Shown here piece by piece: positions 7,851 to 19,030 of a DNA stretch of 64,000 nucleotides. Both the position numbers and the translations under genes were made by a program. The notes below the pieces were generated by a model. The model worked only from the letters and a program-made list of their open reading frames with translations. It had not been told where the DNA came from and searched no databases. Origin of the DNA: Kluyveromyces lactis (taxonomy: Eukaryota; Ascomycota; Saccharomycetes; Saccharomycetales; Saccharomycetaceae); NCBI RefSeq assembly GCF_000002515.2, contig NC_006042.1, forward strand, positions 2,294,001 through 2,358,000, given 5' to 3'. Positions within the stretch are counted from its first letter, which is position 1; the number at the start of each line of letters is the position of its first letter.

Positions 7851-10451
7851 ATGATTGAGGATCTTTTAGACCCAACTAGCACGACGGTGGTTACTTACAC
7901 ACATTATGCCAGGATCGCTGCGTTCAAGGACCTGAATACAACGACCGTGAATCAGGTATTGGGATTACCAGGGCTTTTTTCAACATTCAACGCTCCGCAA
8001 CTTCGGAAGCTCAGGATATCCGCAATTTCTGCTTCTGTGGCATCTATCTTCGCATGTATAATAGGATTATACCTACTAACATCGATAGATAGGCGACGGA
8101 AAGTGTTCAGACATCATTTAATTTTTTACCTTTTAGTTTGTGACTTTTTGAAAGCTATTGTATTATTGATTTATCCAGTGGTAATATTAAGACACAATGA
8201 AATATATGGAACCCCAGCATTCTACAATACTGTAGGATGGCTCACTGCTTATGCTATCGAGGGAGCAGATATTGCCATTTTTGTCTTTGCGCTGCATTTC
8301 GCCATTCTTATCTTTAAGCCCAACTGGAAATGGAGAAATAATAACACGGGGAATTTGGAAGGGGGCTTCTTCAAGTGGAGAAAATTCATATACCCATTCA
8401 CTGCTTTGACACCGACCGTGTTAGCTAGTCTAGCCTTCATTAATTTCAGCAGTTATAACGAAGATGTCATCGAAGCTGACACCAACGTTGTGTTAGACAA
8501 TAACAATTACAATTTTGAATTCCAAGCAAAGATGGGGGGTTATAAACCTTTAAGCGCATGGTGTTACTTACCACCAGTTCCAATATGGTATAAACTAGTC
8601 TTGAGCTGGGTGCCTCGATATTTTATCTTCTTGACGATTTGCACAATATACATCAGCATCTACGTCTTTGTTAACAGAGAAAGTCGAAAGATCAAATCAG
8701 AAATCAAAGGATTCCAACACTCGGAAGACAATCATGTTAATTTTTTCAACAGGAAGCCATCACTTAACATTGCTTTGAATGTAATAAATGGTTCTGCTAT
8801 TGGAATAAAATATTGTTTCAAGAGATTCGTTTCGTTTTTACGTAACTTTTTCTTTCTCGAATTGTTTGATGATACTGAAAGCCAAAAACACAATTTATCA
8901 GCAGCGGGCGGTCGACAGCGTGCTGGCACGCCAGGCCTACCTTCAGTGAATGATTTGGATATAGGGCTATCTAACAGATATGAGTATAGCCCAGATGAGG
9001 TTGACATTGAAGACGGATACAATAATAATAGTAATAACGGTTTACATTTGTTTGAATATTCTAATCTTCCGATTGCCAGTCATGACGGAAGTGAAGATTT
9101 AAACAAAAATCGTAAACCAGACAGCCTTACACCAGCGAAACCTCAAGTTGCTCAGTTTCGGCAACCCGCTAACTCCTATGCTTCTGCAAGATGTCCTCCG
9201 AGCATCCCATTACAAACTTCTTCCTCTCCGAATGATGTGCCCAATGTGTCGAAACATAGTACAAATACCGTTGATAACCAAGCGATGGGAACAGAAGTGG
9301 ATATTGAAAAAATGGAACATCTTCCAGGGAAAGATGTCACAGGCATAAAGCATAAGTTCCAATCTGAAATGTATGCGCATTTTAAAAATCGGAGGGATCA
9401 GATTAGGAGGCAACTTAAATCGATATTTGTGTATCCTATGGCCTATTTATTACTTTGGCTCTTCCCATTCATTGTAGACTGTTCTCAGTACAGCTACGAA
9501 ATCTACAATGGCCCTATTGTATGGTTGGCTTACATTGCTACGTTCATGCAACCGTTGAATGGTGTTGTTGACGTGGCGGTTTTCCTGTACAGGGAGCAGC
9601 CTTGGAGATATTCTTGGGGTTTAATTCATTTCAAAGAACTAATCAGTAAATACAGGCTCAAGGGAGAAATCGGTGAGGCAGACATCTTAAGTATGTGCGA
9701 AAGTGAACTTGGAAGACGTGGATGGTACTATAGAGGAAGATGGGTAAAAGAAGAATGCTGGAAATATAAACCTCAGTTATGGAAACGTACATACTGGTAT
9801 GTCCACAGAACAGTAATCGGATTATGGAGGCTTGATTTGAATTTCGAGGACAACTGCTTAGATAGAGATTATTGGGATTCGTATTATGGAAATCATGCTA
9901 GTAATACAATGTCAATGTCTACAACCAACAAGCTCAAGCTGTTTCCTGTACTGCATCAAAGTTTATCTTCATCGACAGGAAGTAGTGAAAACGGCATAGA
10001 TCCATATAAGAGGAAATTCAAAGTGCCTTTAATGTGGAGAATCTTTCATAAACTTCCTCTACAAGAAGGTATTGACCTTGATGAATTAGATCGTTATCTC
10101 AAGATGAAAAACAGATATGACGACTTTATTATTCCAGGGTTGCAATTCGCGATTGACCAGAATACGAGCAACAACAATAATTCTCTATTTAAACCCAATT
10201 ACCTTCTTTCGAGCAGTTCCAAGGAAAAGGAACCAACAAGTGACATTTCTCCTAGTAAACATTCCTCCATCACCGAAACACCATTACAAGGATCACTCAA
10301 TTTTGGCAATGTGGCAAATATGAACTTTGCTGATGTTACTAAGAATGCTAATTTGCCAGGCGTTTGTGCGAACTCTAACCAGTCTCAATCGTCCACTAAA
10401 GAGGAACAGTTAGATTTATTATCCTTCTTGAAAGGTCCACCACCAACATAG
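7851..10451 (+). CDS. GPR1: Gpr1, plasma-membrane G protein-coupled nutrient receptor
   Basis: 866 residues (S. cerevisiae 961). Five hydrophobic segments in ~55-275 form the Git3-type N-terminal receptor domain, including YLLVCDFLKAIVLLIYPVVIL and YFIFLTICTIYISIYVFV. A long hydrophilic third intracellular loop (~280-520) follows, then TM6 and TM7 (YPMAYLLLWLFPFIVD; WLAYIATFMQPLNGVVDVAV), which form the Git3 C-terminal domain. The C-tail has a tryptophan-rich block (~620-690) and ends in LLSFLKGPPPT. Gpr1 senses glucose or sucrose and, through the G-alpha Gpa2, activates adenylate cyclase and PKA. The loop is shorter and less Asn-rich than in S. cerevisiae. Synteny with YDL035C next to RIB2/PUS9 is preserved. 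Confidence 0.95.
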   Translation: MIEDLLDPTSTTVVTYTHYARIAAFKDLNTTTVNQVLGLPGLFSTFNAPQLRKLRISAISASVASIFACIIGLYLLTSIDRRRKVFRHHLIFYLLVCDFLKAIVLLIYPVVILRHNEIYGTPAFYNTVGWLTAYAIEGADIAIFVFALHFAILIFKPNWKWRNNNTGNLEGGFFKWRKFIYPFTALTPTVLASLAFINFSSYNEDVIEADTNVVLDNNNYNFEFQAKMGGYKPLSAWCYLPPVPIWYKLVLSWVPRYFIFLTICTIYISIYVFVNRESRKIKSEIKGFQHSEDNHVNFFNRKPSLNIALNVINGSAIGIKYCFKRFVSFLRNFFFLELFDDTESQKHNLSAAGGRQRAGTPGLPSVNDLDIGLSNRYEYSPDEVDIEDGYNNNSNNGLHLFEYSNLPIASHDGSEDLNKNRKPDSLTPAKPQVAQFRQPANSYASARCPPSIPLQTSSSPNDVPNVSKHSTNTVDNQAMGTEVDIEKMEHLPGKDVTGIKHKFQSEMYAHFKNRRDQIRRQLKSIFVYPMAYLLLWLFPFIVDCSQYSYEIYNGPIVWLAYIATFMQPLNGVVDVAVFLYREQPWRYSWGLIHFKELISKYRLKGEIGEADILSMCESELGRRGWYYRGRWVKEECWKYKPQLWKRTYWYVHRTVIGLWRLDLNFEDNCLDRDYWDSYYGNHASNTMSMSTTNKLKLFPVLHQSLSSSTGSSENGIDPYKRKFKVPLMWRIFHKLPLQEGIDLDELDRYLKMKNRYDDFIIPGLQFAIDQNTSNNNNSLFKPNYLLSSSSKEKEPTSDISPSKHSSITETPLQGSLNFGNVANMNFADVTKNANLPGVCANSNQSQSSTKEEQLDLLSFLKGPPPT

Positions 10452-10732
10452 TTCGTAATGCACATTGAACATAAGTACCATATATATTCAGTTTAATTTC
10501 AGTTGATTGATATATCGTTTATCATAAAATGCACCAACCGAATTAGGTAGGCTAGTCCTTGTTAAGATTTATATCATTGGCTATCAACTTTTCTAGCATT
10601 TTCCGTAAAAATATGATAATTAACACAGCAATCTTCAAATTTAAAGGTTCAAGATATACAAAGGGAGAGTCTTTTCACCTATTAACATTCTATCTCCCTA
10701 ACGGGTACACTTCTTAAATAAAGACATTGAAG

Positions 10733-11863
10733 ATGTCGAGAACACTTAAAGTATTTGCTAGTTCATTCAATTGTGCTAAGGTGTTCCCATTTGATGACAT
10801 AGATACACAGAAGTCCATATTAGAGCAGTTGATCCCCCATGTTTCACACCATGATATCTATATATTAGGGTTTCAAGAATTGATGTCGATATGGCAGGGT
10901 TCATTTTCCAATATTTGCTTTCAATATCTCGAAGGTCTTTCAAAGCTGGTCTTGAATCGAATAAATACGGAGGAAACAACATTCAAATGTGTGGACATAA
11001 ACTGCCTGGGAGCCATTGGGCTAATGGTTTTTTGCAAGGAAGAGCTGGAAGTAACAAATATCTTGAAAACTAATGTGAAATGCGGTGTGTTTTATTCTAG
11101 TTTGAAAGGTGCTAGTGTTATACGGTTCTCTATCCTACATGAGGGCGTTAGTGACACAATTACATGTGTAACCTCCCATTTAGCTGCCAATGAAGGGTTG
11201 ATCAATCTGGAGAAGCGGATTCAAGACTATCATGCCATAATGAGTTCCCTTAGGAATGAGTTCGGTGAAATGGAACTAAGTCATGTCATATTCACCGGTG
11301 ATTTGAACTTCCGCTTGAATAAGTTCTTCGGAGATGTAGATTACAGGGACCCTGATATAATCTCGCAACTATTAAATGAGAACGATGAATTAAGAGATGT
11401 GATGAAATCAGAAAGAGCGTTCACCCAGTTTCTTGAACCTAGCATCCAGTTCCCACCAACTTTCAAATATAACATCTCTTCACCAAAAGATGACATCGCT
11501 CAGGATCCGTTATACTATAACTTTAAACGACAGCCGTCTTGGTGCGACAGAATATTGTATTCTAATATCAGCAAAGACGCTAAACCAACACTATACAAAG
11601 CAATTCCCAGGACCGAAATTTTCCATTTTACAGACCACCAACCAGTAATTCTTTCAATAGAGCTTCCCCATATTGAACCACCAAACATCACAAGAGGGGT
11701 CTCATCTTCTCCATCTCCCACCTCGTCTACGAGCTCTCTTTCACTTAGTTTTGGCCGAATGGTAGATTATATAATAGGCTACTCCGGGTGGCTCTATTTC
11801 AAACACTCAAGAATGGGCCTACTGGTGTTAGTACTATTTTCGATATACCTCTGGGCATCTTAA
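10733..11863 (+). CDS. INP54: Inp54, PI(4,5)P2 5-phosphatase, tail-anchored
   Basis: 376 residues from the ATG at 10733; two codons upstream is an in-frame TTG, which was not used. Inositol-polyphosphate 5-phosphatase motifs are complete: GFQE (46-49), FTGDLNFR (187-194, the GDxNFR signature), PSWCDR (268-273) and FTDHQPV. It removes the 5-phosphate from PI(4,5)P2. The last ~18 residues (LLVLVLFSIYLWAS) are hydrophobic after a basic residue, fitting the C-terminal ER anchor known for yeast Inp54. There is no Sac1 domain or proline-rich tail, which separates it from Inp51-53. Its place between GPR1 and RIB2 fits YOL065C. Confidence 0.94.
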   Translation: MSRTLKVFASSFNCAKVFPFDDIDTQKSILEQLIPHVSHHDIYILGFQELMSIWQGSFSNICFQYLEGLSKLVLNRINTEETTFKCVDINCLGAIGLMVFCKEELEVTNILKTNVKCGVFYSSLKGASVIRFSILHEGVSDTITCVTSHLAANEGLINLEKRIQDYHAIMSSLRNEFGEMELSHVIFTGDLNFRLNKFFGDVDYRDPDIISQLLNENDELRDVMKSERAFTQFLEPSIQFPPTFKYNISSPKDDIAQDPLYYNFKRQPSWCDRILYSNISKDAKPTLYKAIPRTEIFHFTDHQPVILSIELPHIEPPNITRGVSSSPSPTSSTSSLSLSFGRMVDYIIGYSGWLYFKHSRMGLLVLVLFSIYLWAS

Positions 11864-11986
11864 GTCTTAAATATTTCACCTGCGATCTTACTGCGGGCCA
11901 TTATCATATTTACATAGTCTTCTGCCCAGAAAAATTATAGATCATAGAATTGAAGAACATTATATAACGTTTTTCTATGAAGTAAG

Positions 11987-12022
11987 ATGATGATGATGAG
12001 AACTTGGAAAAGTGAGAACTAA
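11987..12022 (+). promoter_or_regulatory. Possible uORF ahead of RIB2
   Basis: Four consecutive ATG codons open an 11-codon frame ending in TAA at 12022, 32 bases before the RIB2 start and in another frame. A TATATAA box at 11961-11967 lies only 26 bp upstream. Whether these ATGs are in the mRNA depends on transcription start sites that cannot be seen here. Confidence 0.3.
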
Positions 12023-12054
12023 AGTCACTGGAAACACCAGATTTAGTCCCTTGT

Positions 12055-13848
12055 ATGAAGGTAACGAGTCGGACTTTATTAAGAAAAGGTTCTGGCATCG
12101 CACAAAATATGGCAACACCAATACTAAATGAAATGGATGCGGCTAAGAAGAGACCTGTTAATTACAAGCTTTTGCAAGAAGCCAAGAAGAGCAAAATCAG
12201 TGCGAAAGGCATCGGAAAGATGCGCGACAAGCAAGGGTTCCAGTTAAAAATTCAAGATGTCAACGGCTCAAGAAATAAACAAACGGACCCTGACTATGAT
12301 GTTAAGATCGAAGGGGCACTGCGCAAGATTGTACCATATTTTTTCACTTACAAAACGTTTTGCAAGGAGAGATGGAGAGACAGAAAGTTAATTGACATCT
12401 TCATTGATGAATTTAGAGACCGCTCTCCTGAATATTATAGAAAGACAATTGCAGCGGGTAAAGTGTACCTCAATGACTCTGTGGCAGACCTTGATTCAGT
12501 GGTACGTAACGGTGATTTAATTACGCATGAGATTCATAGACATGAGCCTTCGGTGACTTCAAGACTTATAAAAACGGTGTTTGAAGATGATGATCTGTTA
12601 GTAATAGATAAACCTAGCGGAATACCGGTACATCCAACTGGTAGATATCGATTCAATACTGTGACTAAAATTTTGGAGAAAGAACGAGGCTATACTGTCC
12701 ACCCATGTAACAGGTTGGATAGATTGACAAGCGGATTGATGTTTTTGGCAAAAAATCCAAGAGGCGCAGATAGAATGGCAGATCAAATGAAAGCTAGAGA
12801 AGTCAGTAAAGAATATGTGGCAAGGGTGGTAGGAGAGTTTCCTGTCGGGTTAATAGTTGTCGATAAACCGTTGAGAACCGTCGATCCAAAAGTCGGTCTC
12901 AATGTCACTTGTAAAATTACGGATGAAGGTGCCAAGGAAGCTCGAACTAGCTTTGAAAGGATAAGTTTCGATGGCAAGACTAGTATTGTTAGGTGCAAGC
13001 CATTCACTGGTAGAACTCATCAAATTAGAGTTCATCTACAACATCTAGGACATCCCATTGCTAACGATCCTATATACTCAAATCCTCACATTTGGGGACC
13101 ATCCTTGGGCAAAGATTACGAAGGAGATTTCTCAGATATTATAGGGAGCTTAGATCTTGTCGGCAAGACTGAGTCCGCCGAGAGTTGGATGCATCCTGAT
13201 TCATTTGGTGAAGTCTTACTCGGTCAGCAATGTGAAATTTGTGACACAGAGCTATATTCAGATCCTGGTCCAAATGATCTTGATTTGTGGCTTCATGCTT
13301 ATCGGTACGAATCCACCGAGCTTGATTCTGATGGAAAAAAATTATGGAGTTACAGAACGGACTTCCCTGACTGGGCGATTGAGCCGCACAGAAAATTTAT
13401 GGAGTTGGCGATAGATGAGGCAAGAAATTGTGGTGAAACTCAAACTGCCTTTAATGTAGGCGCACTCCTTGTCAACGGAACTGATATACTTTCCACCGGT
13501 TATTCGAGAGAATTACCAGGAAATACTCATGCTGAGCAATGTGCATTAGATAAATACTTCACAAAATCAGAAGGTGCGAAACTTCCAGATGGAACCATCA
13601 TTTACACAACAATGGAACCTTGTTCTCTAAGGCTCAGTGGTAACTTGCCATGCGTAGACCGAATAATCCAAACAACTGGCGCTATAAAGACTGTCTTCGT
13701 GGGTGTTATGGAACCGGACATTTTTGTCAAGAATAATACCAGCTATCACAAGTTGGCACAATATGGAATCGACTATATTCTCATTCCTGGTTATGAGGAA
13801 GAGTGCTTAAAGGTTGCATGTAAAGGTCACGACAAAACCCAGAACTAA
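12055..13848 (+). CDS. RIB2: Rib2, DRAP deaminase fused to tRNA pseudouridine synthase (Pus8/Pus9 type)
   Basis: 597 residues (S. cerevisiae Rib2 591). The N-terminal RluA-type pseudouridine synthase has its catalytic motif RLDRLTSG at 220-227 (Asp222). The C-terminal deaminase has zinc motifs HAE (492-494) and [13 protein letters not shown] (521-533). It converts diamino-ribosylamino-pyrimidinone phosphate in riboflavin synthesis and makes pseudouridine-32 in tRNAs. In S. cerevisiae the duplicates divide the work: Rib2/Pus8 is cytoplasmic, Pus9 is mitochondrial and lacks the deaminase. Here the first 18 residues ([18 protein letters not shown]) have four basic and no acidic residues, like a mitochondrial presequence. 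A second ATG at 12109 has A at -3, whereas the first has T. Both compartments may be served by one gene. It lies at the YDL036C/YOL066C position. Confidence 0.95.
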   Translation: MKVTSRTLLRKGSGIAQNMATPILNEMDAAKKRPVNYKLLQEAKKSKISAKGIGKMRDKQGFQLKIQDVNGSRNKQTDPDYDVKIEGALRKIVPYFFTYKTFCKERWRDRKLIDIFIDEFRDRSPEYYRKTIAAGKVYLNDSVADLDSVVRNGDLITHEIHRHEPSVTSRLIKTVFEDDDLLVIDKPSGIPVHPTGRYRFNTVTKILEKERGYTVHPCNRLDRLTSGLMFLAKNPRGADRMADQMKAREVSKEYVARVVGEFPVGLIVVDKPLRTVDPKVGLNVTCKITDEGAKEARTSFERISFDGKTSIVRCKPFTGRTHQIRVHLQHLGHPIANDPIYSNPHIWGPSLGKDYEGDFSDIIGSLDLVGKTESAESWMHPDSFGEVLLGQQCEICDTELYSDPGPNDLDLWLHAYRYESTELDSDGKKLWSYRTDFPDWAIEPHRKFMELAIDEARNCGETQTAFNVGALLVNGTDILSTGYSRELPGNTHAEQCALDKYFTKSEGAKLPDGTIIYTTMEPCSLRLSGNLPCVDRIIQTTGAIKTVFVGVMEPDIFVKNNTSYHKLAQYGIDYILIPGYEEECLKVACKGHDKTQN

Positions 13849-14341
13849 GCTTATCAAAAATCACTGGTGATTTTGTTTTGTAGGAAACTATATTTGTTAA
13901 CATGCAATTCCAAGATAAACCCGTCACAAAGTTTGTGAATTGTATAGTGAAGATATATATCGCACACAAATGTCGGCAAAACAGTCTAACCACTTTGAAA
14001 TCCAACCCTGTTTATATCAATCCGTTCATACATAGACATTTTGTAATTGAAGGTATTTAGCAAAATCCAAGATGTTAGAAAACGGTTGAAACAGCAAAAA
14101 CACTAATAGCTTCTAAAGCGATTATACAGGACGTTTGTAAATGATCCAATTTGAATGTGGTATTACAGAGTAACAGCCAATACTATTATTATTATTATGC
14201 ACATTATTATTGGTGCTTGTCTGTGCTAGTTTCCTTGTCACAATTCTCTGAAGTAGTTACCCTGACCATACCAATCATTTGAAAAGCTCTATGTGAACCT
14301 TCTCTTACAGAGGAGCATAGAAAAGAACTTCTGATGAACCG
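13849..14341. other. Intergenic RIB2-RNT1; junction of two ancestral synteny blocks
   Basis: 493 bases between co-directional genes, where the YDL/YOL-type block gives way to the YMR/YOR-type block. It starts with a perfect inverted repeat (13857-13874) and holds an ATT run (about 14184-14197). No tRNA, LTR or other rearrangement scar is visible at the junction. Confidence 0.6.
13857..13874. terminator. Inverted repeat just after the RIB2 stop
   Basis: AAAATCAC and GTGATTTT are separated by TG (8-base arms, 2-base loop), starting 9 bases after the RIB2 stop codon and followed by a T-rich stretch. It would fold into a small hairpin in the 3' UTR. Yeast genes do not normally use hairpin terminators, so a role in 3'-end formation or mRNA binding is only a guess. 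Confidence 0.35.
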
Positions 14342-15778
14342 ATGACCTATATCAAGATATCTAAATCTCTTACTCAGCACCTCAAGAACTGCCAAAGGAT
14401 TTCCGAAATGATAGACGGTCGTATTATCTCCAACGACGAAAATAGAATTGCTGACCTCTATACATATTCACAAATCATCAAGTTGGAGCATTCTATTACT
14501 GATTTAGTAAAGCAACTAAAGACAGTTATTGAACTCTCACCAAATATCAAACAGTATCACCAGGCACTAGACCAGTTACCTACAATGTCTAGCGATTTGA
14601 TCCCATCTTTTGATAGATACCAGCTTAAGTTGGCCGCTGAATTGACTTCATTGTATCAACTGGGTAAACTAGAGCTATTCAATAATATTATTCATTACAG
14701 TGATAAGTTCAAAAGTGGAAGCTCCACACCGATATTACCTGAACTACAAAATGAAAACCTTGATTTACTCTCAGCCAATGTTACCAAATCATTACATATA
14801 AATTCTCACGAAAATTCAAAAGCTACCGATGAGGAAGAAGAGGAAGACGATGATGAAGATGGATATGAGGTTATAGATAATGCAGTGACTGATCTAAAAA
14901 AAGGTAAAGAATGGCCTCCGAAACTGCCGAAAATCAAAAACCCTGTGATCAGGGCTCGTGTCTTTATTCATAAATCAATGATTAACGATAAACTGTATTT
15001 AACTGACCAAGAAATTATCAGATCACATAATGAAAGACTGGAGTTTTTAGGTGATTCCATATTGAATACAACAATGACCACTATCATTTATAACAAGTTT
15101 CCACATTTTGATGAAGGGCAACTCTCTCAACTCAGAATGAGATTGATCAACAACGAGCTGTTAAAAGAATGGTCTTTTCTATACAAGTTTCCAGATGAAT
15201 TGAAGACTCACAATGTAAAACCTGATGACAACAAAGATGGAAAACAAAAGCTATACGCTGATGTTTTTGAAGCTTACATTGGTGGCTTAGTAGAAGATAA
15301 TGGTAAGAAAAACCTTCCAAAAATAAGGAAATGGCTTGCGAAATTGGCAGAACCTGTTATATCAAAGGGACTAAATTCTGACATAACACTAGAAAATACG
15401 ACAGAAGTTGATGTAAACGCCAAGAAAACCCTTTACTCTTTGATCGGATATGCAGCGCTAAATCTCCATTACTACCCTGTCCACAAACCAACCTCTACTG
15501 ACCCAAATGCCATAGTGGAATGCAGGATTACTGGCGGTAAAGTATTGGGCAGAGGTGTCGGAAAGAACATAAAGATAGCAGGAATGCGTGCTGCAGAGGA
15601 CGTCTTAAATAATAAGGAGCTAATAGAGAAATACGTGAGCCTGCGAGCTTCCCTCCCAAAATCTGAATCTGTGATTAAGGCAAACAATGATAATACCAAG
15701 AAGCGGAAACACGAAGGTCACAGTAATGATCGCGGCAAATTAAAACTACTAGCAGATGGATCTTTTGCATTCAAATAG
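14342..15778 (+). CDS. RNT1: Rnt1, nuclear RNase III
   Basis: 478 residues (S. cerevisiae 471). It cleaves AGNN-type tetraloop hairpins in pre-rRNA 3' ETS, snRNA and snoRNA precursors. Domains: an N-terminal helical dimerisation region (~1-120), the endonuclease domain with signature [11 protein letters not shown] (229-239) and [11 protein letters not shown] (305-315), and one double-stranded-RNA-binding domain (~358-430), followed by a basic tail KKRKHEG that probably serves nuclear import. An acidic run (164-173, Glu/Asp only) separates the N-terminal domain from the nuclease domain. The ATG at 14342 is the first in frame; an alternative at residue 23 (14408) would still keep all known domains. 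YMR239C is the S. cerevisiae counterpart. Confidence 0.95.
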   Translation: MTYIKISKSLTQHLKNCQRISEMIDGRIISNDENRIADLYTYSQIIKLEHSITDLVKQLKTVIELSPNIKQYHQALDQLPTMSSDLIPSFDRYQLKLAAELTSLYQLGKLELFNNIIHYSDKFKSGSSTPILPELQNENLDLLSANVTKSLHINSHENSKATDEEEEEDDDEDGYEVIDNAVTDLKKGKEWPPKLPKIKNPVIRARVFIHKSMINDKLYLTDQEIIRSHNERLEFLGDSILNTTMTTIIYNKFPHFDEGQLSQLRMRLINNELLKEWSFLYKFPDELKTHNVKPDDNKDGKQKLYADVFEAYIGGLVEDNGKKNLPKIRKWLAKLAEPVISKGLNSDITLENTTEVDVNAKKTLYSLIGYAALNLHYYPVHKPTSTDPNAIVECRITGGKVLGRGVGKNIKIAGMRAAEDVLNNKELIEKYVSLRASLPKSESVIKANNDNTKKRKHEGHSNDRGKLKLLADGSFAFK

Positions 15779-15841
15779 TTTTTTGTTGTATTTTTTCTTA
15801 ACGAGTACGATAAATGCATACAAATTCTAGGCTTAAACTAT

Positions 15842-18800
15842 CTAATCTATAAACTGCTTATCAGTATGTATTCTTTTTGAGGGTGGTGAAGACACCACGT
15901 TAGCGTTAAGGTTGTGACTATCATTTGGTTGGTCGTCAGCAGAAGTAACGGTTTTACGTTTTCTTTTGTGTTCTACCCCTTCATGTTCACGTTGCACAAG
16001 TGTTAATAGAGTGGCTATTCTCTTAGAAATATCCAAAGGTGTCCTTGTTTTAATAAACCAAGAAAATATGAACAATGGACTTTTCAGTATTTCCTGCTTG
16101 ACTCTTTCATATAGATTACTGGCAAACAAACCCAAGTTACCGACAGTAACGAGTAAAAATATATCTTCTAATGAATTGTAAGTTCTTCTGGTATTGTTGG
16201 GAGGATATAATATTTTCAATTCTACTAAGGGATACTGATATTGCTGAAGCTTCTGCTTCAAAATTGTTTCCTGTATCTTTAGCTTTTCAGTCTTCTTTTC
16301 ACCAGCTTCGATGTTTGCGACATACTTCTCCCATCCTTGGACTTCCTTGTAGCGTTTCCAAAACGTTTCAGAGTACCTCTGAACTTCCTCTGGCGTTTTC
16401 GTATGAATTGCTTTGGATATTGAAACATAATTGTCTCTACCAAATTTTATGCATGCACTGATGAAGGCTAAAAATTCACGTTTATTCCAATTATAGAAAG
16501 ATTCTTCCAGGAATCTTTGCTTTTGTTCCAAATTTTCATCAGTGAATTCTTCAGCAGCGTCAATTTTTGCTTGCTCTTCAGCAATCTTAGCGTCAATATC
16601 ATCTTCTTGTTTTTGTGCATTGTTAGTATCATCTGATTCTCCGTCCGATCTGGAATCCTCTTCGTCATCATCGTCACCCTCACTTTCATCTGCGTGTTCT
16701 TTAACATCATATGCGGTGATTTTGTATCCGACACTTTTCTTATACCAAAGTTGTTCTAGCTCCTGTAGCCGGACAAATTCTGGATGTGCAAACTGATAAT
16801 AAGTCATACGAATAACTTTAGGTTGTTTTGGTAATTTCAGAGCTGGGGTGTTGCTTCCTGAAGGTTTGCTCTTTCCATTACCTATAACTTCTCTATAATA
16901 ATCATCCACTGAATACAGAGGCTGTTCTCGTCTACGCTCTCTTTTAGGCGGATTGATCCAATCAACAGTATGATCATCTGGCTTCTTCTTCTCAAAATTT
17001 GTTCCATTCCATTCGTAAGCGGATTGATCAGCCATACCATTGAACTTTTGTAGGTCATCGAGACCAAGAGATTCATATTTTGCATTAAGTTCCAATGTCT
17101 TTCTCTCACCCTTTTTCAAAATTTCATCAATGTCTTCATCAACAGTTATATTACCAGAGCCATGCTGAAGCATATCTCTTGCTCCAAATTGTATCATATC
17201 AATTAGGTCATCTTTGTTGTTCGTCAGCGCCGAAGTCTTCTTTCCTGTACCCTGCTGAATTACCAACTGGTCTAATCTAAGTTTTTGAGCAGCCCTCTCT
17301 ATCACTTTCTCTTCAATTGCATTTTCGGTGACGAATCTATACACAAACACCTGTTTTTTTTGACCAATCCTATGAGCACGATCCATGGCTTGTAAATCGG
17401 CCTGTGGATTCCAATCGGAATCATAGAGTACAACAGTATCGGCTGTCACTAAGTTAATACCCAATCCTCCAGCACGAGTAGTAAGTAAAAAAATAAATTT
17501 TTCCGAATTTGGTTTATTATACTCATCAATAGCTTCAACTCTTTCATCATGCGAAGTTGAGCCATCAATTCTGCAGTATTCATATCCCCTGAAATAACAG
17601 TAATCTTCTAAAATATCTAGCAACCGTGACATTTGTGAAAATATAAGGACTCTCGAGCCTTGTTCCTTTTTCTTTTTTAGCAATTTATCAAGTACAATCA
17701 TTTTTCCCGAATTGAAGACTAAATGTTCATCTGTAGTATAAGGAGGGCCAGGTTCTGCTCCTTCGAAAAGGTATGGATGATTGCAACACTTTCTCAACTG
17801 CATAACAATATTTAATAATCTTGTTTTACCTTCTCGCTTACCGACGGCTCCATTTACGGCATCGATGTCTTTCTCCAATAGTGATTTGTACCATTCTATT
17901 TGCATGTCCGTCATCCCTACGTATAGATTAATCTCTTTCTTCGGAAGTAATGATTTTTCGACCTCAGATTTCACTCTTCTAAGTAAAAAAGGTTGTAAAA
18001 CCGAATGAAGTTGCTGAACAACAACCTCTTGATCTTCTTCCTTTCCGTTTTGTTGGAACCATTCATCAAATACTTCTGAGTCACCAAAGACATCAGGTAG
18101 TAAGAAATTCAAAAGAGCCCAAAGTTCATGCAAATTGTTCTGTAGAGGTGTACCAGTGATTAAGAGACGATTTTTGGAGTAAAACAGTCTTATCACCTGT
18201 GACAAGGCGCTCTGTTCATTCTTAATTCGATGAGCTTCGTCGATTAGAATATATTCCCATGCAAATCTTTTAAGTGTTAACTTCTCTTTCAATACCATCT
18301 CATAAGAGGTAATTAGCACGTCAAAGTTACATGTTAAAATCTTAGTTTCAATGAGTTCTTTTCTGAAATCCTTGTCACCTTGAAGAATGACTGTTTTGAC
18401 TTCAGGAGTCCATTTGGCAAACTCTCTTTGCCAGTTATCTAGTGTGGATTTAGGTACAATCACAATATATGGCCCCTCGATACCTTTAATATACCGAAGA
18501 TAACCTAGGAACGATATTGATTGCAACGTTTTACCAAGTCCCATTTCATCAGCCAAAATCCCAGAAAGCTTGCTTTCATGTAGAGAAATCAACCAATTCA
18601 GACCGTAAACTTGATAATCTCTTAATTTCCCTTCCTTTATGAAACTCGGTGATTGTGTCAAAATTGTTGTATCCTCTTCTAACTCAACTTCCTCATCCTC
18701 CATCAATTCAGCATCTTCTTCTTGTTCTGTCTTTCTATAGTGCCTTGGAGCCCTAGCGAGATGACCGGCTGGCTCTTTCAACGTTCCAGCAACTTTGTTT

Positions 18801-19030
18801 TCAGCATCTATGGTCTTCAGTAATTTTTGCATGTTTTTATCATATTTGGCTCTGATCCCAATAAAGTGTCTGAAAAGATCAGTAATTTGCAAAAGGTGCT
18901 TGAAGCGAATATAAGTGTCTTCTTTATTCCTTTGTTTAGCTATTTTCGGATCAACATCAAGTAAGAACTTAGATCTTCTTTCGGACCAGTACTTCTCATC
19001 ATGTTGATTATTGCTAACAGGATTCTCCAT
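15842..19030 (-). CDS. ISW2: Isw2, ISWI-family chromatin-remodelling ATPase
   Basis: 1062 residues. SNF2 ATPase motifs: DEMGLGKT (161-168), DEAHRIKN (264-271), the second RecA lobe with [17 protein letters not shown], and DRAHRIGQ. The C-terminal HAND-SANT-SLIDE region covers ~740-1010. Acidic (NegC-like) stretches lie at ~104-120 and ~795-815. The N-terminal blocks ([35 protein letters not shown]) match Isw2 as I remember it, and the position next to CPA1 matches YOR304W/YOR303W. Isw2 slides nucleosomes with Itc1 and represses early meiotic and a-specific genes in S. cerevisiae. The N-terminus is shorter than the ~1120-residue S. cerevisiae protein. Whether this species has a separate ISW1 cannot be told from the window. 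Confidence 0.9.
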   Translation of the reverse strand: MENPVSNNQHDEKYWSERRSKFLLDVDPKIAKQRNKEDTYIRFKHLLQITDLFRHFIGIRAKYDKNMQKLLKTIDAENKVAGTLKEPAGHLARAPRHYRKTEQEEDAELMEDEEVELEEDTTILTQSPSFIKEGKLRDYQVYGLNWLISLHESKLSGILADEMGLGKTLQSISFLGYLRYIKGIEGPYIVIVPKSTLDNWQREFAKWTPEVKTVILQGDKDFRKELIETKILTCNFDVLITSYEMVLKEKLTLKRFAWEYILIDEAHRIKNEQSALSQVIRLFYSKNRLLITGTPLQNNLHELWALLNFLLPDVFGDSEVFDEWFQQNGKEEDQEVVVQQLHSVLQPFLLRRVKSEVEKSLLPKKEINLYVGMTDMQIEWYKSLLEKDIDAVNGAVGKREGKTRLLNIVMQLRKCCNHPYLFEGAEPGPPYTTDEHLVFNSGKMIVLDKLLKKKKEQGSRVLIFSQMSRLLDILEDYCYFRGYEYCRIDGSTSHDERVEAIDEYNKPNSEKFIFLLTTRAGGLGINLVTADTVVLYDSDWNPQADLQAMDRAHRIGQKKQVFVYRFVTENAIEEKVIERAAQKLRLDQLVIQQGTGKKTSALTNNKDDLIDMIQFGARDMLQHGSGNITVDEDIDEILKKGERKTLELNAKYESLGLDDLQKFNGMADQSAYEWNGTNFEKKKPDDHTVDWINPPKRERRREQPLYSVDDYYREVIGNGKSKPSGSNTPALKLPKQPKVIRMTYYQFAHPEFVRLQELEQLWYKKSVGYKITAYDVKEHADESEGDDDDEEDSRSDGESDDTNNAQKQEDDIDAKIAEEQAKIDAAEEFTDENLEQKQRFLEESFYNWNKREFLAFISACIKFGRDNYVSISKAIHTKTPEEVQRYSETFWKRYKEVQGWEKYVANIEAGEKKTEKLKIQETILKQKLQQYQYPLVELKILYPPNNTRRTYNSLEDIFLLVTVGNLGLFASNLYERVKQEILKSPLFIFSWFIKTRTPLDISKRIATLLTLVQREHEGVEHKRKRKTVTSADDQPNDSHNLNANVVSSPPSKRIHTDKQFID

